Shown here: one piece after another, positions 49,300 to 61,641 of the stretch
Layout: every line of letters begins with the position of its first letter
How positions within the stretch are numbered: the stretch's first letter is position 1
Source of the DNA: Tamarix chinensis
Lineage: Eukaryota; Streptophyta; Magnoliopsida; Caryophyllales; Tamaricaceae
DNA length: 64,000 nt
Direction: 5' to 3'
Assembly: GCA_030549775.1 (NCBI GenBank)
Contig: CM060175.1
Coordinates: 6,510,564-6,574,563, forward strand
The notes under the pieces: generated by a model
What the model was told of the DNA's origin: nothing
The model's database searches: none
The model's input: only the letters and a program-made list of their open reading frames with translations
Made by a program: the position numbers and the translations under genes

Positions 49300-52200
49300 A
49301 TGTACGCCATGAAGTAAGTTAACGATTGCTGAAAACGCAGCTTCATCTATCACTAGTGTGTACCAGACTTGCACTAACCAGATACTCTGCGTTTGTTTCT
49401 TCTATTGTTTGGAATTTTAGAGCTGAAGAACAGAGTCAGTTACAATTGGTTGCAAGAGAGGAAATCGATGAAGAAGAATTATTCGAAGCAATTGATAAAC
49501 GTAAGCAATCGCATGATACGTTTTACAAATCGCTCGTTTATCTTCTTTCCGACATCTACAATGCTATGAGCTGCATTGGTTTGAATTCACCGAAATTGTG
49601 CGATCAAACTTCAAAATTATTCAGAATTGCATCGAACTGTCTTCAATTTGCAGAGAAACCGCCAATAGTTTCGTTTGTAGTTCTTCATGATCTCCGTTTC
49701 TTCGACAGAGTTGCATGTTAATCTCCATCAAATTTAGTCTGATCGCTGTTTCTTTGGAAATTTGGTAGTGACTTCTCATGGAATTAACGCTGGAGATGTG
49801 AAGAAGCTTCAGGATGCAGGAATCTATACTTGCAATGGCTTGATGATGCAAACGAAGAAGGTTTCTGGATTTTCATTTTCGATTTCGTAATTATAAAAAC
49901 TATGCTATGTGGATGTTGATTAAACCTTTTAACGCATGAAGAGCTTGACGGGGATTAAAGGACTATCTGAGGCTAAGGTGGATAAGATCTGCGAAGCTGC
50001 TGAGAAGCTTGTGGTGAGTGCTCTGATTTCTAATAATCTGAACGGCAGCTGTTTTTGCGCTCAGTTATGAGGCTTATGATTTTATGGTTTCTTCTTTTCA
50101 CTTTTTCCTTCTGAATTTTCTCAGAATAACGGTTACATTACCGGAAGCGATGCCCTGATTAAAGTAAGACCCAACTGCATTTGAATGTTTAGTTCTACAA
50201 CGAACTTGCTCTTGCAAACACAAAGCTCTAACCTCTTGCTCGTGTTCGGCTACTTTCGACAGAGAAAAGCGGTGGTTCGCATAACAACTGGAAGCCATGC
50301 TTTGGATGAGCTGTTAGGAGGTGGTTTTGGCTCTCAATGGATTTGAATTTGTCCTGATGAAAGAATCTTAACCATACTTTGTTTGCGTTCTTTTACTCGA
50401 TGCAGGCGGCGTAGAGACTCTTTCAATTACAGAAGCATTCGGAGAATTTCGGTCAGAATTACTCCTCGTCTCTCGTTTCAGATGCATGATCACTTGCTGG
50501 AATATTAGCCGTTGCGTCTGGAACATTTTTGAATTTCTTGAGCTTCAATCTGTGATGTCATCAATAGGCTGATTTCAAGTTACTAATAATTTTACTCTTA
50601 TGACTCTGCTTGTGTGAATTGGCTCAGTTCTGGAAAAACACAGCTAGCTCACACGCTCTGTGTTTCTACTCAGGTATGATGCCCGACTTCTTTTTCATAG
50701 AGTTGAAACGTGTAACTAGTTAAAATCTTCTTGTGAAACCTTTGCACTGCATAAAACACACATTATTAGGCTAAGATGAGTTTTCAACCTTGTCGATTAA
50801 TTAGAGGACCTTTCTTGACCCGTGGAAACAGTCATAGTTCCATGTAACACGCAACATGAACTGCATATCTTATCTAATCGCTAGCAGGAATGGATCACAA
50901 AAACCACTTGATGTTACTGAGCTCCATCTTAATTTGTTGTAGCGCCGAGGTTGTGTAAATTGGAACAGTGGCAAATGTTTGTAAAGTGGATAGAAAACAA
51001 ACAGCTGTTAGAAAATGCAGTTGTTATGTAACTATCATTTCTCCGTCATGAAAGCCCATGAATCTTGGACTTGAAGGATAAAATTTCCACGGAGCAAAAG
51101 CCAACTACTCCTCTCACATCATGATAGGTTTTAAAGTATGCATGTGCAGCTCGAGCAGTTGCTATTCAGAGTTAAGGATGAATAGTCAATTAGATACCCT
51201 TGGCTTGACTCCCTGATTATAGCTGATTCACACATAACTATGCTTGGCTTGACTCCATTGTCTGCAGCTTCCTACCAGCATGAATGGAGGAAATGGAAAG
51301 GTCGCTTACATTGATACCGAAGGGACGTTGTATCCTCACTAGCTACTCTTTTTCTGTTTGAACTACAGTAAATTGCTTCATAGCACACTGCTTAAGATAT
51401 CTGCAGTTTATTTCTTGACTGTATGAACCACCAGTCGTCCTGATCGAATTGTGCCAATAGCTGAGAGGTTCGGTATGGATCCTGGAGCAGTTTTGGACAA
51501 CGTAAATCACCTAATGCTACTCTAAAACTTGGTTAATATGAATACACATAGAACAGGTCATGTATAGTTGCTGTATTTGACAGATCATTTATGCACGGGC
51601 TTATACATACGAGCATCAGTACAACCTGCTCCTTGGTCTAGCGGCAAAAATGTCCGAAGAACCATTTAGATTACTGGTGAGTTGGTGCCATTTTGGTTCA
51701 TCTACTCTATGGTTTAGCAGTAAAGATGTCTGAAAATACTGAAATCTTAAGTGGACTGCTGCGTGTTCTGAAAATACAATACAGATTGTAGACTCGGTAA
51801 TTGCGCTCTTCAGAGTGGATTTCACAGGAAGAGGGGAGCTGGCAGAGCGTCAGGTCAGTCTAGGATACCCTAATATGGCTGTTCATTGTAATATCTCCTT
51901 TTCAAATTAATCCTTTATTTTTTAAGCTAGTTAAATTGCATGACCTATATCAATATGCACTTGCAGCAAAAACTGGCACAAATGCTCTCCCGTATCACGA
52001 AAATAGCTGAAGAATACAATATCGCTGTCTATTTGACCAACCAAGGTAAAACCTAACTAGCTGATTCTATTCGAAAGGATTGGGGATGAGTATAGCTACC
52101 TGCATAAATTCAACATCTTAAACAGTTACTAATGATACTGAAATGCCAAGAAATTGTAGGACTTGCCATTGTGTTAAGTGCCTAGTTCAATCCGGTCTCC

Positions 52201-52691
52201 ATATATTAAACGGTTATGGAAATATTTACCATTCGTGGTTCTGTTTTATTATGGTTGGGTCTAATGATATGTGATGTCTCCAGCTATTTTAAATGAGTAC
52301 ATGTGAAGGCCAAGGCTGACCAATCTAATGTGTTCCGTGGTTGCAGTCATTGCCGATCCAGCTGGAGGAGTGTTTGTTACAGATCCAAAGAAGCCAGCAG
52401 GTGGCCATGTTCTTGCTCATGCTTCCACCATAAGATTGATGTTCAGGAAGGGAAAAGGTGAACAACGCATTTGCAAGGTGTTTGACGCCCCCAATCTGCC
52501 AGAGGCTGAAGCTATATCCTTTCCTGCGTCACATTTCTCTTTTGCCCGCTAGTTCAAAACTTCTACTCCATGGACCCCCTCTCTTCAGGCAAACCTTATG
52601 TTTCTATATATTATTTTGTAAAACACGTTTCTTTGACCAATAGCACGTGTTTCAGATAACCTCAGGAGGCATTGCCGATGCCAAAGATTGA
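49300..52691 (+). CDS. DMC1: Meiotic recombinase DMC1 (RecA/RAD51 family)
   Basis: DMC1 forms filaments on single-stranded DNA in meiotic nuclei and catalyses homologous strand exchange between chromosomes. Fifteen exons join in frame to 342 aa, close to the family's ~344: 49300-49313, 49421-49500, 49769-49860, 49942-50013, 50125-50163, 50263-50320, 50406-50451, 50628-50673, 51268-51329, 51435-51501, 51584-51676, 51785-51853, 51967-52045, 52347-52513, 52647-52691. The protein starts [15 protein letters not shown]. It has a helix-hairpin-helix region ([34 protein letters not shown]), Walker A GEFRSGKT (131-138, split by an intron), DTEGTF (165-170), Walker B LLIVDS (222-227), and ends [11 protein letters not shown]. 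No frameshift or missing motif is seen. The last intron is AT-AC. DMC1 rather than RAD51 is supported by the N-terminus and the [20 protein letters not shown] tail. Confidence 0.97.
51330..51434 (+). other. DMC1 intron 9, possible U12-type GT-AG intron
   Basis: The donor after GGGACGTT is GTATCCTCAC, matching the first seven bases of the U12 5' splice-site consensus GTATCCTTT and poorly matching a U2 donor. TTTCTTGACT, one change from the U12 branch consensus TTCCTTRAC, has its branch A about 16 bases before the AG at 51433-51434. Splicing restores EGTFRPDRIV. U12 type is inferred. Confidence 0.6.
52514..52646 (+). other. DMC1 intron 14, U12-type AT-AC intron
   Basis: The coding path requires exon 14 to end GAGGCTGAAGCT and exon 15 to begin GTGTTTCAGATAACC, giving [12 protein letters not shown], which is what DMC1 proteins have here. 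The intron then begins ATATCCTTTCC, a perfect match to the U12 AT-AC donor. It ends AGCAC, with a U12-like branch TTCTTTGAC about 10 bases upstream. Using the GTGTTTCAG as an AG acceptor would lose the conserved VFQ residues. Confidence 0.93.
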
Positions 52692-53317
52692 TTATCCTCA
52701 CTCGCCACAGCCATCAGCTACTACATACACGATGTTACTCTGTCCCCTCCAATTGAGTCCTTGATTAATTTCTTTAGCTTGCTTAGCTACGCATATGATG
52801 TTAGTTTATTTCAACTACCTCTATATGTTTTCCTGCTTTCGTTTACTGGATATGTATTCACTTTGAACTAGTTTGAGACTAGCTTTTATTAAAAATCCCT
52901 TGAGCATGAGCAAATCTGAAAGTGTAAATGAAGCACGAGAAAGCAATTTAGTAGAGCTTCATGCTCATTACCGATTGTTATGTTCTGGCACTCGTTTCCT
53001 TTCTGCTCTAACTGATCATAATAGTAGAGAACAGATAATAAAACACCCCACAAGCCATCAGAAATGAGCAAAGCAGACTTACTGGGTTCTAATATATAAG
53101 CCAATAGACTAGGTGAAGATGTAGGGGAACTCAATCATTAACACATAATAGAATCAATTTGACGTATTCCGTAGGGCTTGGATCAGATAGATACCAATAA
53201 AATGTACGAAATAAGTTTCCAGTCAGAGCATAAATCCATTAATAATGGAGATACATTTCCATAGATTAGGGTAATCAGATAGGCCTCTGTCACCACGAGC
53301 ACAACGGCGGTACTTTG
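52692..53317. other. Convergent intergenic region between DMC1 and the TSJT1-like gene
   Basis: About 626 bases between two stop codons that face each other. It must hold both 3' UTRs. Short ORFs here have no recognisable content. I did not fix polyadenylation sites. Confidence 0.5.
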
Positions 53318-54782
53318 TTAATAGTGGGAGGACCAGTTTGCAGCACTTCCTACCCTCGGCATACCAAAAGTCTCCTTAGCTTCAGCATCCACCTTGAAAG
53401 TGGAACCACACACCTGACCGGAACTGTCCACCCGAGGCACTGGCTTCATTGCGTTGCGAGGGTGCTCGAAACTCCTCAGACCTCCAGAGCTAGTGAAGAA
53501 GCAACCTAGTGATTGATGACAAATAAGAGATCGTAGGCAGGTAGGGAAGTACCATTGTGGACGGATAAACAATGCACGTACCTTTGGGAAAGGGTGCAAA
53601 GGATTTGCCACATCCTTTCTTGATCATCTCAACTTCATCAGTTAAAACAAGATGACCTTCAACATCCTTTCCCCAGTAAAAGGGTATACTCCCATCAGCA
53701 TCCTGCATTTTTCATTTATACCAACCGTCATACGTACAGCAGAACAGAGTAATGGCATATGTAAGACCATTATGGGAGGGAGGGGTGAGGGGTAAGGGGT
53801 AAGGTGTAATGTAAGAGAAGAGTAGATAGATTTACTACTTACACAAGCTACAAAGGTAACTTTAGAAGAGGTGTCATAGAGAACAAATGCAAACTTGCCA
53901 TGGAGGTCTCTCACAACCTGATCAACAGGGTAAGGACCCCTATCCCTCAAAGTCCTGTAAGCTTCTATGATTATGTTAACCTCATTTGCTGTCTTGTACA
54001 TCCCATACTGCTGCTTAAGGTGAGCAACATTCTCTATATGGCCCACAAACAAGCAGAAGATGTTGTCCACTACCGCAAACAATCTGCGATGAGGAGATAT
54101 CAAATGTTGCGTTTGTAATTTTCAATTTAAAGCAGGATACACTTCCCAGAGAGAGAGAGAGAGAGAGAGAGAGCGATTGAACAACACCGACCATGGGGAG
54201 GGAGATCCACAGCATCAAATTCAAGGGTTATTCCTTAGTAAATTATGGAACATAAGGTTTTTCTCTGATCATCAAATTATTAATTAGACCACAAATACAA
54301 AAAGTCGGATCCTAGAGGCTATAGAGAAACAGAACCAACAAGTATATAAATAGGTACATTCTAAAGCAAATCTCAGCAAAAGATTCAAGAGTCAGCTGCA
54401 GGAAGAACATATAGAATACCATTCTAGTTCAACAAGGAAAACAGATCCCTTGATCAGATATAAATTTTCATAATATTTCAACCACCAGAGACGATAACTG
54501 GATCAAAGAAACACATACAACCAGAAATCAAGTTTTCAAGAAATTAGGATCGAGGATGATTAAGAAAAAAAAAAAAAGTCACCTAGGATTAAGAGGATTC
54601 TGTTTCTCAGTCGAGTAAGCAATCAAACCATCGTGTCCGAGATTAATAGTGACCGGATCGGAGTGAACGGATCCAAAATGCCGACCCAGATTGCCATCTT
54701 TCAATGCATAAACAGGTTCCGGATTCGGGCTTTCTAATGCTTCTGGGCATTTCGCCACCGTCTTGTCGAATACTGCCAACAT
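53318..54782 (-). CDS. TSJT1/aluminium-induced-type protein (DUF3700, YGL-LRDR family)
   Basis: Four exons on the minus strand, 54583-54782, 53843-54083, 53582-53702 and 53318-53505, join in frame to 249 aa, the usual length of this family. It starts MLAVFDKTVAKCPEAL, typical of DUF3700 proteins. The diagnostic motifs are YGM at residues 93-95 (the YGL position) in QQYGMYKTANEV and LRDR at 112-115. These are followed by LHGKFAFVLYD, a GSIPFYWGKD section and the conserved CFFTSSGGLRSFEHP and MPRVGSAANWSS at the C-terminus. The fold is related to class II glutamine amidotransferases, but the family lacks a demonstrated activity. Relatives respond to auxin, aluminium, sugar or stress. The gene is convergent with DMC1, and nothing in the sequence links their functions. 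Confidence 0.93.
54148..54173. repeat. (AG)n microsatellite in intron 1 of the TSJT1-like gene
   Basis: Thirteen AG units, which read as (CT)n on the coding strand, lie 65 bases upstream of the exon 2 acceptor. Confidence 0.9.
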
Positions 54783-56636
54783 GTTTGTTGGTACTCTCTT
54801 TCTTCCTTTGTCTTGCCTTTCGATTGTTGTGATCCGAGGCCACGAATGAAATGAATTGGGGGATCGAATAAAGACGATTCTTCCTTTAACTGTGAGGTTG
54901 GTGGGTGTTCTCGAGGGTATTTAAGGCAGTGTCGGGTGGTAAGAGTATAATATCCTTGAATGACTGTATTGCCCGTCGATGTCTGATCCGATTTCAGGGC
55001 TTATCTCCCCGACTTTACCTTTTTTTCTCTGTCAATAAGTTGCTTCACTTCAGGGGAGTATTTTTATTTCTTTTTTAGCTATAAAAGTTGGATAAGTATA
55101 AAAAGAAAAATTGCAGAGCAATATCAGTACTACCTTCTCCCAGAGAAATATATTAAATTCTTTCTATTGAGGGAATGAAGATAAACCTGTGTTATTATAT
55201 AATATGAGTACAGCTTATGCTTTTGCAGTAACATTTAAAATCGTTTAATCAGAGTCAATCTGGTTTAAATATAGTTCTTTAATTAATTCTCTTAGTTTCA
55301 TTGATTTGAATACGCAGTGACGCATAAACCGGAAGGTCGCCTTAATCTAACGGATAACGCGAATGAAGTCCTAGTCAGAAAAGCGTGTCCCTGATGAATC
55401 TGACACCCGAATATAGTAGCACTACCAGCTGTAGTATTTCCTTTTTCTGTGTGCGTGAGAAAACGTGTCGCATGGAATTTTGCACTGGGTGCGTTGAAGT
55501 CTCTGTAGCGTGATTCTATTTATCCACTCCCCCCCTACACATAAAATAAAGAAGACCCCAATAAAAACCTTATCTGATATAAAGTAGCAGCAGTGTAGTC
55601 GGAGTTATGATGTAACTATACGAAACTATGAAATATTAGAATTATCTTTCGTCGAAGAATGGATATTTTTAAATTGAAAATGTTTTCATCTTTTTCCCGA
55701 AAATTTAAATAATATTTGATGATAAAACGGCTTAAATTCATTACATTTATACCGTATAAAATTTGCTGCATAACAATTAAAAAAAAGTTTGTAATAGATT
55801 GTGCTACTATCTAGTTAGTATATAATAATGTTATACTTAAAATTGTTAGAAATATCTAATATTCTAAAAAAAAAATCCTCAAACATTAAGTATTATCAAC
55901 ACAAATCAATAAATCAAAAGATTTCTATAAAATTCTAAATATTTTTCAAAGTCATAAAATTATGAAGAACTAAAAAGAAAATGCAAACAATATAGATTTG
56001 GAATATTCTAAATATTTGGAAAATCATGGTTTTTTTAATAAAAAATATGGAAAATTAAAAATTGGAACTTTTATATAACTTTAGAATATTTTAAGAGATC
56101 CGGAACTCTTTTTTTTTATCTTACTATTTGGAGTATTTGTTTAGAAATTTTGAAAATATATGGATTTTTATGCTAATTTTTTAATTTTTTTTTTGAGAAA
56201 ATGAACATTCAAGATTTTTTTATAGCTTTACATATATTTGACAATTTTATTTATTGTATTGTCTATAAATTAGATGGAGTAAAATATTATTTTTTTTTGG
56301 AATTTTTATATCATATATTTTATGTAATATAGATACAAAAAAAAATTCATCGTTGGAGTTGTTGGAGATTAATTTATGAAAAAAAAAATCATTCTTTAAT
56401 AGGAAGGTGAACACATTCCTTCTTTCATGGAAAGCAACATAAAATGTTTCTTTCCTTATGTACATTTAATTCAAATAAGTTAGTAGTGTACTATTGTTAT
56501 GCCGAAAAGAACGTCAATTTTTTTAGGGATTCCCTTAGTATCAATTTTTACTTAAAAGATAAACCTCATTTCAAGAAAAAAGAATTTCTACTATCATTGT
56601 GCCGCTTCCAAATAGTTCCCTCCAGATGATGCACAA
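54783..56636. other. Upstream and intergenic DNA of the TSJT1-like gene
   Basis: The 5' UTR and promoter of the minus-strand gene are expected at about 54783-55050. A TTAAATA word on the minus strand near 54915 could be a TATA box. From about 55600 the sequence is very AT-rich, with no recognised gene or element ends. Confidence 0.4.
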
Positions 56637-56801
56637 CCCAAATCATCCAAGTTCTAGCACACAACATTAAAGGATATAGGCACTAACAACACATGGCATA
56701 TAGAAGATGCACATGCATTATGAGCAGGCATTAACCAGCTTTTAACCTTGGCCAATGATCCAAGTAGGACATCACGGTTGTGGTTTGGCTATGATACCAT
56801 A
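56637..56801 (-). mobile_element. Internal stub and primer-binding site of an LTR element
   Basis: On the minus strand the LTR at 56802-57157 is followed after two bases by TGGTATCATAGCC (about 56787-56799), close to the initiator Met-tRNA primer site TGGTATCAGAGCC. The following non-coding sequence to about 56640 is read as the start of the element's interior, which is otherwise missing. Confidence 0.55.
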
Positions 56802-57157
56802 TGTAATATCCCTAGTTGAAACGACCATGCGTGGGTCACCTAATAGCTACCTAATAACATTTTGGGCCCATAAGGGTTGCCAAGACTACCTTATAGCACT
56901 TTCAGATTAATCTATTAGTTTCACATATCAACATGAGTCCTTTCAACACACTTATTTCCACTCATGTGCTTCTTGGAGATATTTTAAAAAAATTTATAAA
57001 ACTTCCTATAAGGATCATCCATCCTAAAAATTGTTTAAGGTCAAATGTTCTTAACCGCTGAATTTTTATGACGGAATCACCAAAAGGATGGTATACCATG
57101 TTGATATAAGTAGTTATATCAATTCTTATAATATTCCACTCAATTAGGGGTATTACA
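56802..57157 (-). mobile_element. LTR of 356 bp with TGTAATA...TATTACA ends
   Basis: The plus strand begins TGTAATATCCCTAGTTGA and ends CTCAATTAGGGGTATTACA, so the two termini are inverted relatives of each other. With the primer site to its left on the minus strand it is best read as the 5' LTR of a minus-strand element. No clear target duplication was found. Confidence 0.6.
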
Positions 57158-57339
57158 TCAACTCTTGAGATTTTTTTCCTATTTTGAGACGAATCTCACT
57201 TTTTTTTATTAACTGGCCAAACCATGTCTTAAACGAATCCACACATGGGAATATACATCAATCAAATTCAACTACTTATGTCTCAAATCACTATATAAGA
57301 TGAAAGACAACACAACAATTTTCTAGAATTAAAGAAGGA

Positions 57340-59484
57340 ATTTATAACCATGTGGAGACATGACACCATAGAGGAGGATATATAGGAAGGAGGTCACATT
57401 CGAGAGGAAACCAAATGCCACATCACCATGCAACTGAATTAAAGAAGATGATGAAGAAAGTGCTGGCCACAATTGGAGAGGCAATTCAACAGAAAAAATA
57501 CTTTATGATGATGTAGAGAAAAGTATTAGATTTTATATCTCCAATTTTAAGGTAATATGGATCCTAAGGCTTATCTAGAGTGGCAACAAACCATAGAGGC
57601 AATTTTTGAGTTCAAGGAGTTAGATAATGAAAGGCTATGTGAATTGGTAATTTTGAAACTCAAGAAATTTGCTAGAGTATAGTTTAATAATTTGAAGAAG
57701 GAAAGGGACAAATTATGAGAGAAGTTGAAGAAACAACTTTGAAGGAAGTTTGTGCCACAAGATTATGAACAATAAAGCTGTATCAAATTAATCATACTTA
57801 AGCAAAGGTCTTTGAGTGTATATGAATATTTTTGATAACTTGAGAAGTTAGCATTGATTTGTGGAATCTAAGAGCAAAAGGAACAAACTTGTGCAAAGTT
57901 CCTTGGAGATATCAATTCGAATGTGAGAGAAAAGATTGAGGTATGGCTTTATGATAACTTAGAAGAATTGGTAAAATTGGCATTGAAGTTCACATAGAAA
58001 TTGAAGAATATCAAAATGATATCCAAACTATCATCTTCAACACCTTCTAAACCCTATGGCGGTGGTGGTTTGAATGTAGAAAATAGAGGAGGCAAAGATC
58101 TAATGGAGATGGATAAGCACAAGATGTGACAAAAATGTTATAAAGTAATGCTTCAAGTGTAAGGTCTATACGCACTTTGCAAGAGATTGTCCCAACCAAA
58201 AGGTGTTTACTTTAACAGATGTTTTAAGTATGGAGCCATGCGGTGATTATGATATTGAACTAAAAGATGAGGAGAGTGATGTTATAGATAATGCCTATGG
58301 GGAATTAGGCCAAGAATTTTACATTACATAAAGGGTTTTACAAGTGCGCCCATGGTTAACTTTAACTTCAAGAGATAAAATTTTCAATACCAAGTGCAAG
58401 GTGGGATACAAAGTGTGTAAGTTTATTATTGATAGTGGCTCATGTACTAATGTATCAAGTGAAGAGATGGTAAAGTATCACGTCTTGAAGACTACAAAGC
58501 ACCCAATTCCCTATTCTCTATAATGGCTCAATAAAGACAAGGAGCATAACAATCTCTAAATAAGTGTTCTTAAAATTTTAAATTGGTAATTATGCTGATG
58601 GTGTGTTATATGACATATTATTAATGTATGCATTCCATATCTTTCTTGGGAGGACATGGAAGTATGATCGACAAGTTTCTCATGATGGAGTGCTCAATAA
58701 TTACATGGTTTGCAAGAGGAAGAATAAATTAAGGTTGAAGCCTATTTTTAAACTATCAACCAAACCTAAGAAGGCATAAGAGGAGTATAAGATCGAGAGA
58801 TTATTTCTCCAAGTGAAACCCATGGATAAGGCCATCAAGGAAGAAGGGATTTCTATGTTTTTATGGTGAAAGAAGAAGCATAACAAGGGGAGTAGATCAA
58901 GGAAAATTTGAGCCTCGTCAAGTTATTAGAGGAATTTAATGATGTTTTTCCCAAGGATTTACCATTTGGATTAACAATATTGAGGCATATAAAAGCATGC
59001 TCTTGATCTTGTACTAGGCATTCTTATTCCAAATAAGGAATCTTGTCAATGCAATCTCGAAGAGGTAAAAGAGCTTTAGAGGTAAATTCAAGAGTTGTTG
59101 GATAAGGGTTATGTGAGAGAAAACATGAGACCATGTTGTGTCCCAACTTTGTAGGTTCCTAAGAAGGATGAGACATAGAGGATATGTACTGATTTAAGGG
59201 CGGTTAAAAACATCATAATCAAGTACATATTTCTTATGTGTGAGATTGGATGGTATGTTAGATGAGTTGTATGGATGAAGGATCTTCCCTAAAATTGATT
59301 TGAGGAGAGGTTACCATAAGACAATAATTAGAGATGGAAATGAGTGGAAGAAGGCTTTCAAAATTGAGTATGGTTATTATGAGGGGCTGATGATATTGTT
59401 TGGACCATGCAGTGCACCTATCTAGTTTATGAGGTTAATATATGAGGTTCTAAGACCATTCTTAGGAGTTTTATGGTGATGTAA
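57340..59484 (+). pseudogene. Ty3/gypsy gag, protease and partial RT remnant
   Basis: Plus-strand translation with stops and frameshifts gives gag words (DPKAYLEWQQTIEAIFEFKE, KRK.FVPQDY), a decayed zinc knuckle, and protease FIIDSGSCTNVSSEEMVKYH (about 58420-58480). The linker FLGRTWKYDRQVSHDG (about 58640) and RT words ELLDKGYVRENMRPCCVP, RICTDLRAVKNIIIKY, KIDLRRGYH and MRLIYEVLRPFLG (about 59090-59475) follow. The reading stops just before the YxDD box near 59484, where unrelated repeat DNA begins. It is a relative of the minus-strand gypsy at 29280-40620, not its duplicate. Confidence 0.85.
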
Positions 59485-61190
59485 TTAGATGAAATTAGAA
59501 AAACACCCTAGAGGGGGTGAATAGGGTTTTATAGAGTGGAAAATACTGAGTAAAAATTAACACATGATGTAGAGTGGTTCAAGAGTAAATTACTCTTTAC
59601 ATCCACTACCAAAAGGCTCTCCCTTTTGGATTTTTGAAATAGTAATGCATTCTAATATATGATCACTGTTCTTTCGGTTTATGAGCCTTACTACCTCAAT
59701 GACCCTCTAAGAGATGCCTTAAAACTTCACCTATTTATCTTCTCTAGACTCACTACATGAATCTCTCAAGAATGATAGACAAACACTCACTAACTCCTAT
59801 AAGAAATTTTTAAGAGGAGGTTGTGATTATAGATACTTCTCACCAAAAATACAAGATATAAAAGTGTAGAAATTTAGATGAGATGTAATATAGCTATATG
59901 TAATGTGATATTATAGATCAGTTTTAGCTAAGAAAAGTGATCAAAGAATACTTTTCAGTAAAAACTCTGAAATATGATAGTTTGAAAAATTTTGGGTGAG
60001 CAATTGAATGATTTTAGAGCAAGTGATTAATTGTACAATCAATTATTTGAAAATTTGTTGTAATAAATGCAGAGGAACCTTGTTTATAAGGGTTTCCCTA
60101 GTGTATAGCTATTAGATACAAATTTACAAGAAAGCTATTATGCCTAAGAAAATTAGAATTTAATGTTGATTAGTTGCTCGTTATGGCTAAATTAGTCGAT
60201 TGGTATGTTCCAACCAGTTGATTATTTATGTTTCAACTAAAATATAAAGTTACTGTTATATGAACCAGTCGATCGGTTTATTCCAACTAGTTGATCAGTT
60301 ATGCACAGTATATTGTTGGTCATAAAGCATATATGATAAGTAACTTGGTATGGTGAGACTAGTCGATATGTTTATTGTAACAGTCTATTAGTTTGACCAA
60401 ATCAATCTATCGGTTTGGGAAAATTGGTCGATGTATTTAACCAGAAAAGAATGAGTTTCTACAAGAGTGAAACCTATAGATTGGTTTGTTTAACTAGTTG
60501 ATCGGTTTGGAAAAACCAATCGATGTGTTTAAATAGAGATGAATTGAATTTTTATAAGAGTGAAACCTATGGATTGGTTTTATCAACCAGTCGATCAGTT
60601 TGGTTAAACCAGTTGATGTGTTTAAACAGAGATGAATTGGGTTTATACCAAAGTGAAACCCATGGACTGGTTGGTTAAACCATTCAATCGATTTGGGAAA
60701 ACCATTCGATCCGTTTGATTTTAACTCAACCAATGGCTTTGTTCATACTGAATCAGTCAATCGATCTAAGCACCCATTGGCTAGTTCCAACCAAAACCAA
60801 TCATTTTGTTTTGAAAATACTTTTAAAGAGTTTATGAAATAAAATCAAGTCAAGTATTTTTCAACAAAGTGTTTTAAAGATTTTTGTTTGAAATATGAAC
60901 TTTGCTCAACTTAACTCTTTACAATAGACCTAAGACTCACAAAATATTTTCCTTAGTCTTCAAGTGTTGGTTCTTTTTCATGTATTTTTTTCTTGTGCTT
61001 GGAACGTTGATTTATCTTTTATATTTCTTCCTTTGGAGTATGCTTAAAGTGTGATAGATCAATTTTTGTACATGCACATTTAAGCAAATGCATTAGTTAC
61101 CAATATCCATTTTCTATCATCAAAATAAGTATAATGACATTGCTTAACCTTTAAGGTCAACAATCTCCCCCCTTTTTGATGATGACAAAC
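59485..61190. repeat. LTR-retrotransposon-derived non-coding DNA with AGTCGATCGGTTT-type repeats
   Basis: It starts near AACACCCTAGAGGGGGTGAATAG, a word common in plant repeat elements, and ends near CAATCTCCCCCCTTTTTGATG, another common plant retroelement word. From about 60175 to 60780 words such as CCAGTCGATCGGTTT, CCAATCGATGTGTTT and CTAGTTGATCGGTTTGG recur more than a dozen times. No intact ORF is present. The element family is not identified. Confidence 0.5.
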
Positions 61191-61641
61191 AAACAAAAAA
61201 TACATAATTGTAAATTTGAAAGAGTAATGAATGGGTAGCATTCAAATATTTACTAGTTTTGCACTTCTAATCCAAAACTCTCAGATTCTCTCCACCTTTT
61301 GGACATCAGCAAAAGGTGAGAAGGGGAAGGAGCCTAAAAGTAACTAAGCAAGAAAATAATGCCCCATTGGAGAGGAAGAACTACCCCTTAACAAGTGTGG
61401 AGAATAATTTAAGCATAAGGAGACATGAGGGAATGTCACATAATATTCCCTTGAGCAAGACATATATGATAGGTATAAGATAGAGCAAAGAAAGGGTGAG
61501 TTCTCACTAATAATTGAAAGTCAGTGATACATGAGAATAGAGTCAAGCTACATGGGTATAACCAAACATAGAATAGGCTAATCCTAAAATACAATGAAAC
61601 TAAAGACAGAAAAGTCTTAATCACAAAGGATCGAAATTTTT
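61191..61641. other. Repeat-derived DNA, nothing else recognised
   Basis: Continues from the CTCCCCCCTTTTTGATGATG word. It holds a short minus-strand ORF with no recognisable content. Confidence 0.35.

Noticed and set aside
49326..49721. 131-codon ORF at the start of DMC1
   Set aside because: It reads through intron 1, exon 2 and intron 2. Only 49421-49500 is exon, as shown by splice signals and the protein match.
52632..52655. Ordinary AG acceptor (GTTTCAG) for the last DMC1 exon
   Set aside because: It would delete the conserved VFQ residues and pair an AT donor with AG. The AC acceptor nine bases earlier restores the expected protein exactly.
53642..54103. 153-codon ORF on the minus strand
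   Set aside because: It contains exon 2 of the TSJT1-like gene plus read-through into intron sequence on both sides; the exon model replaces it.
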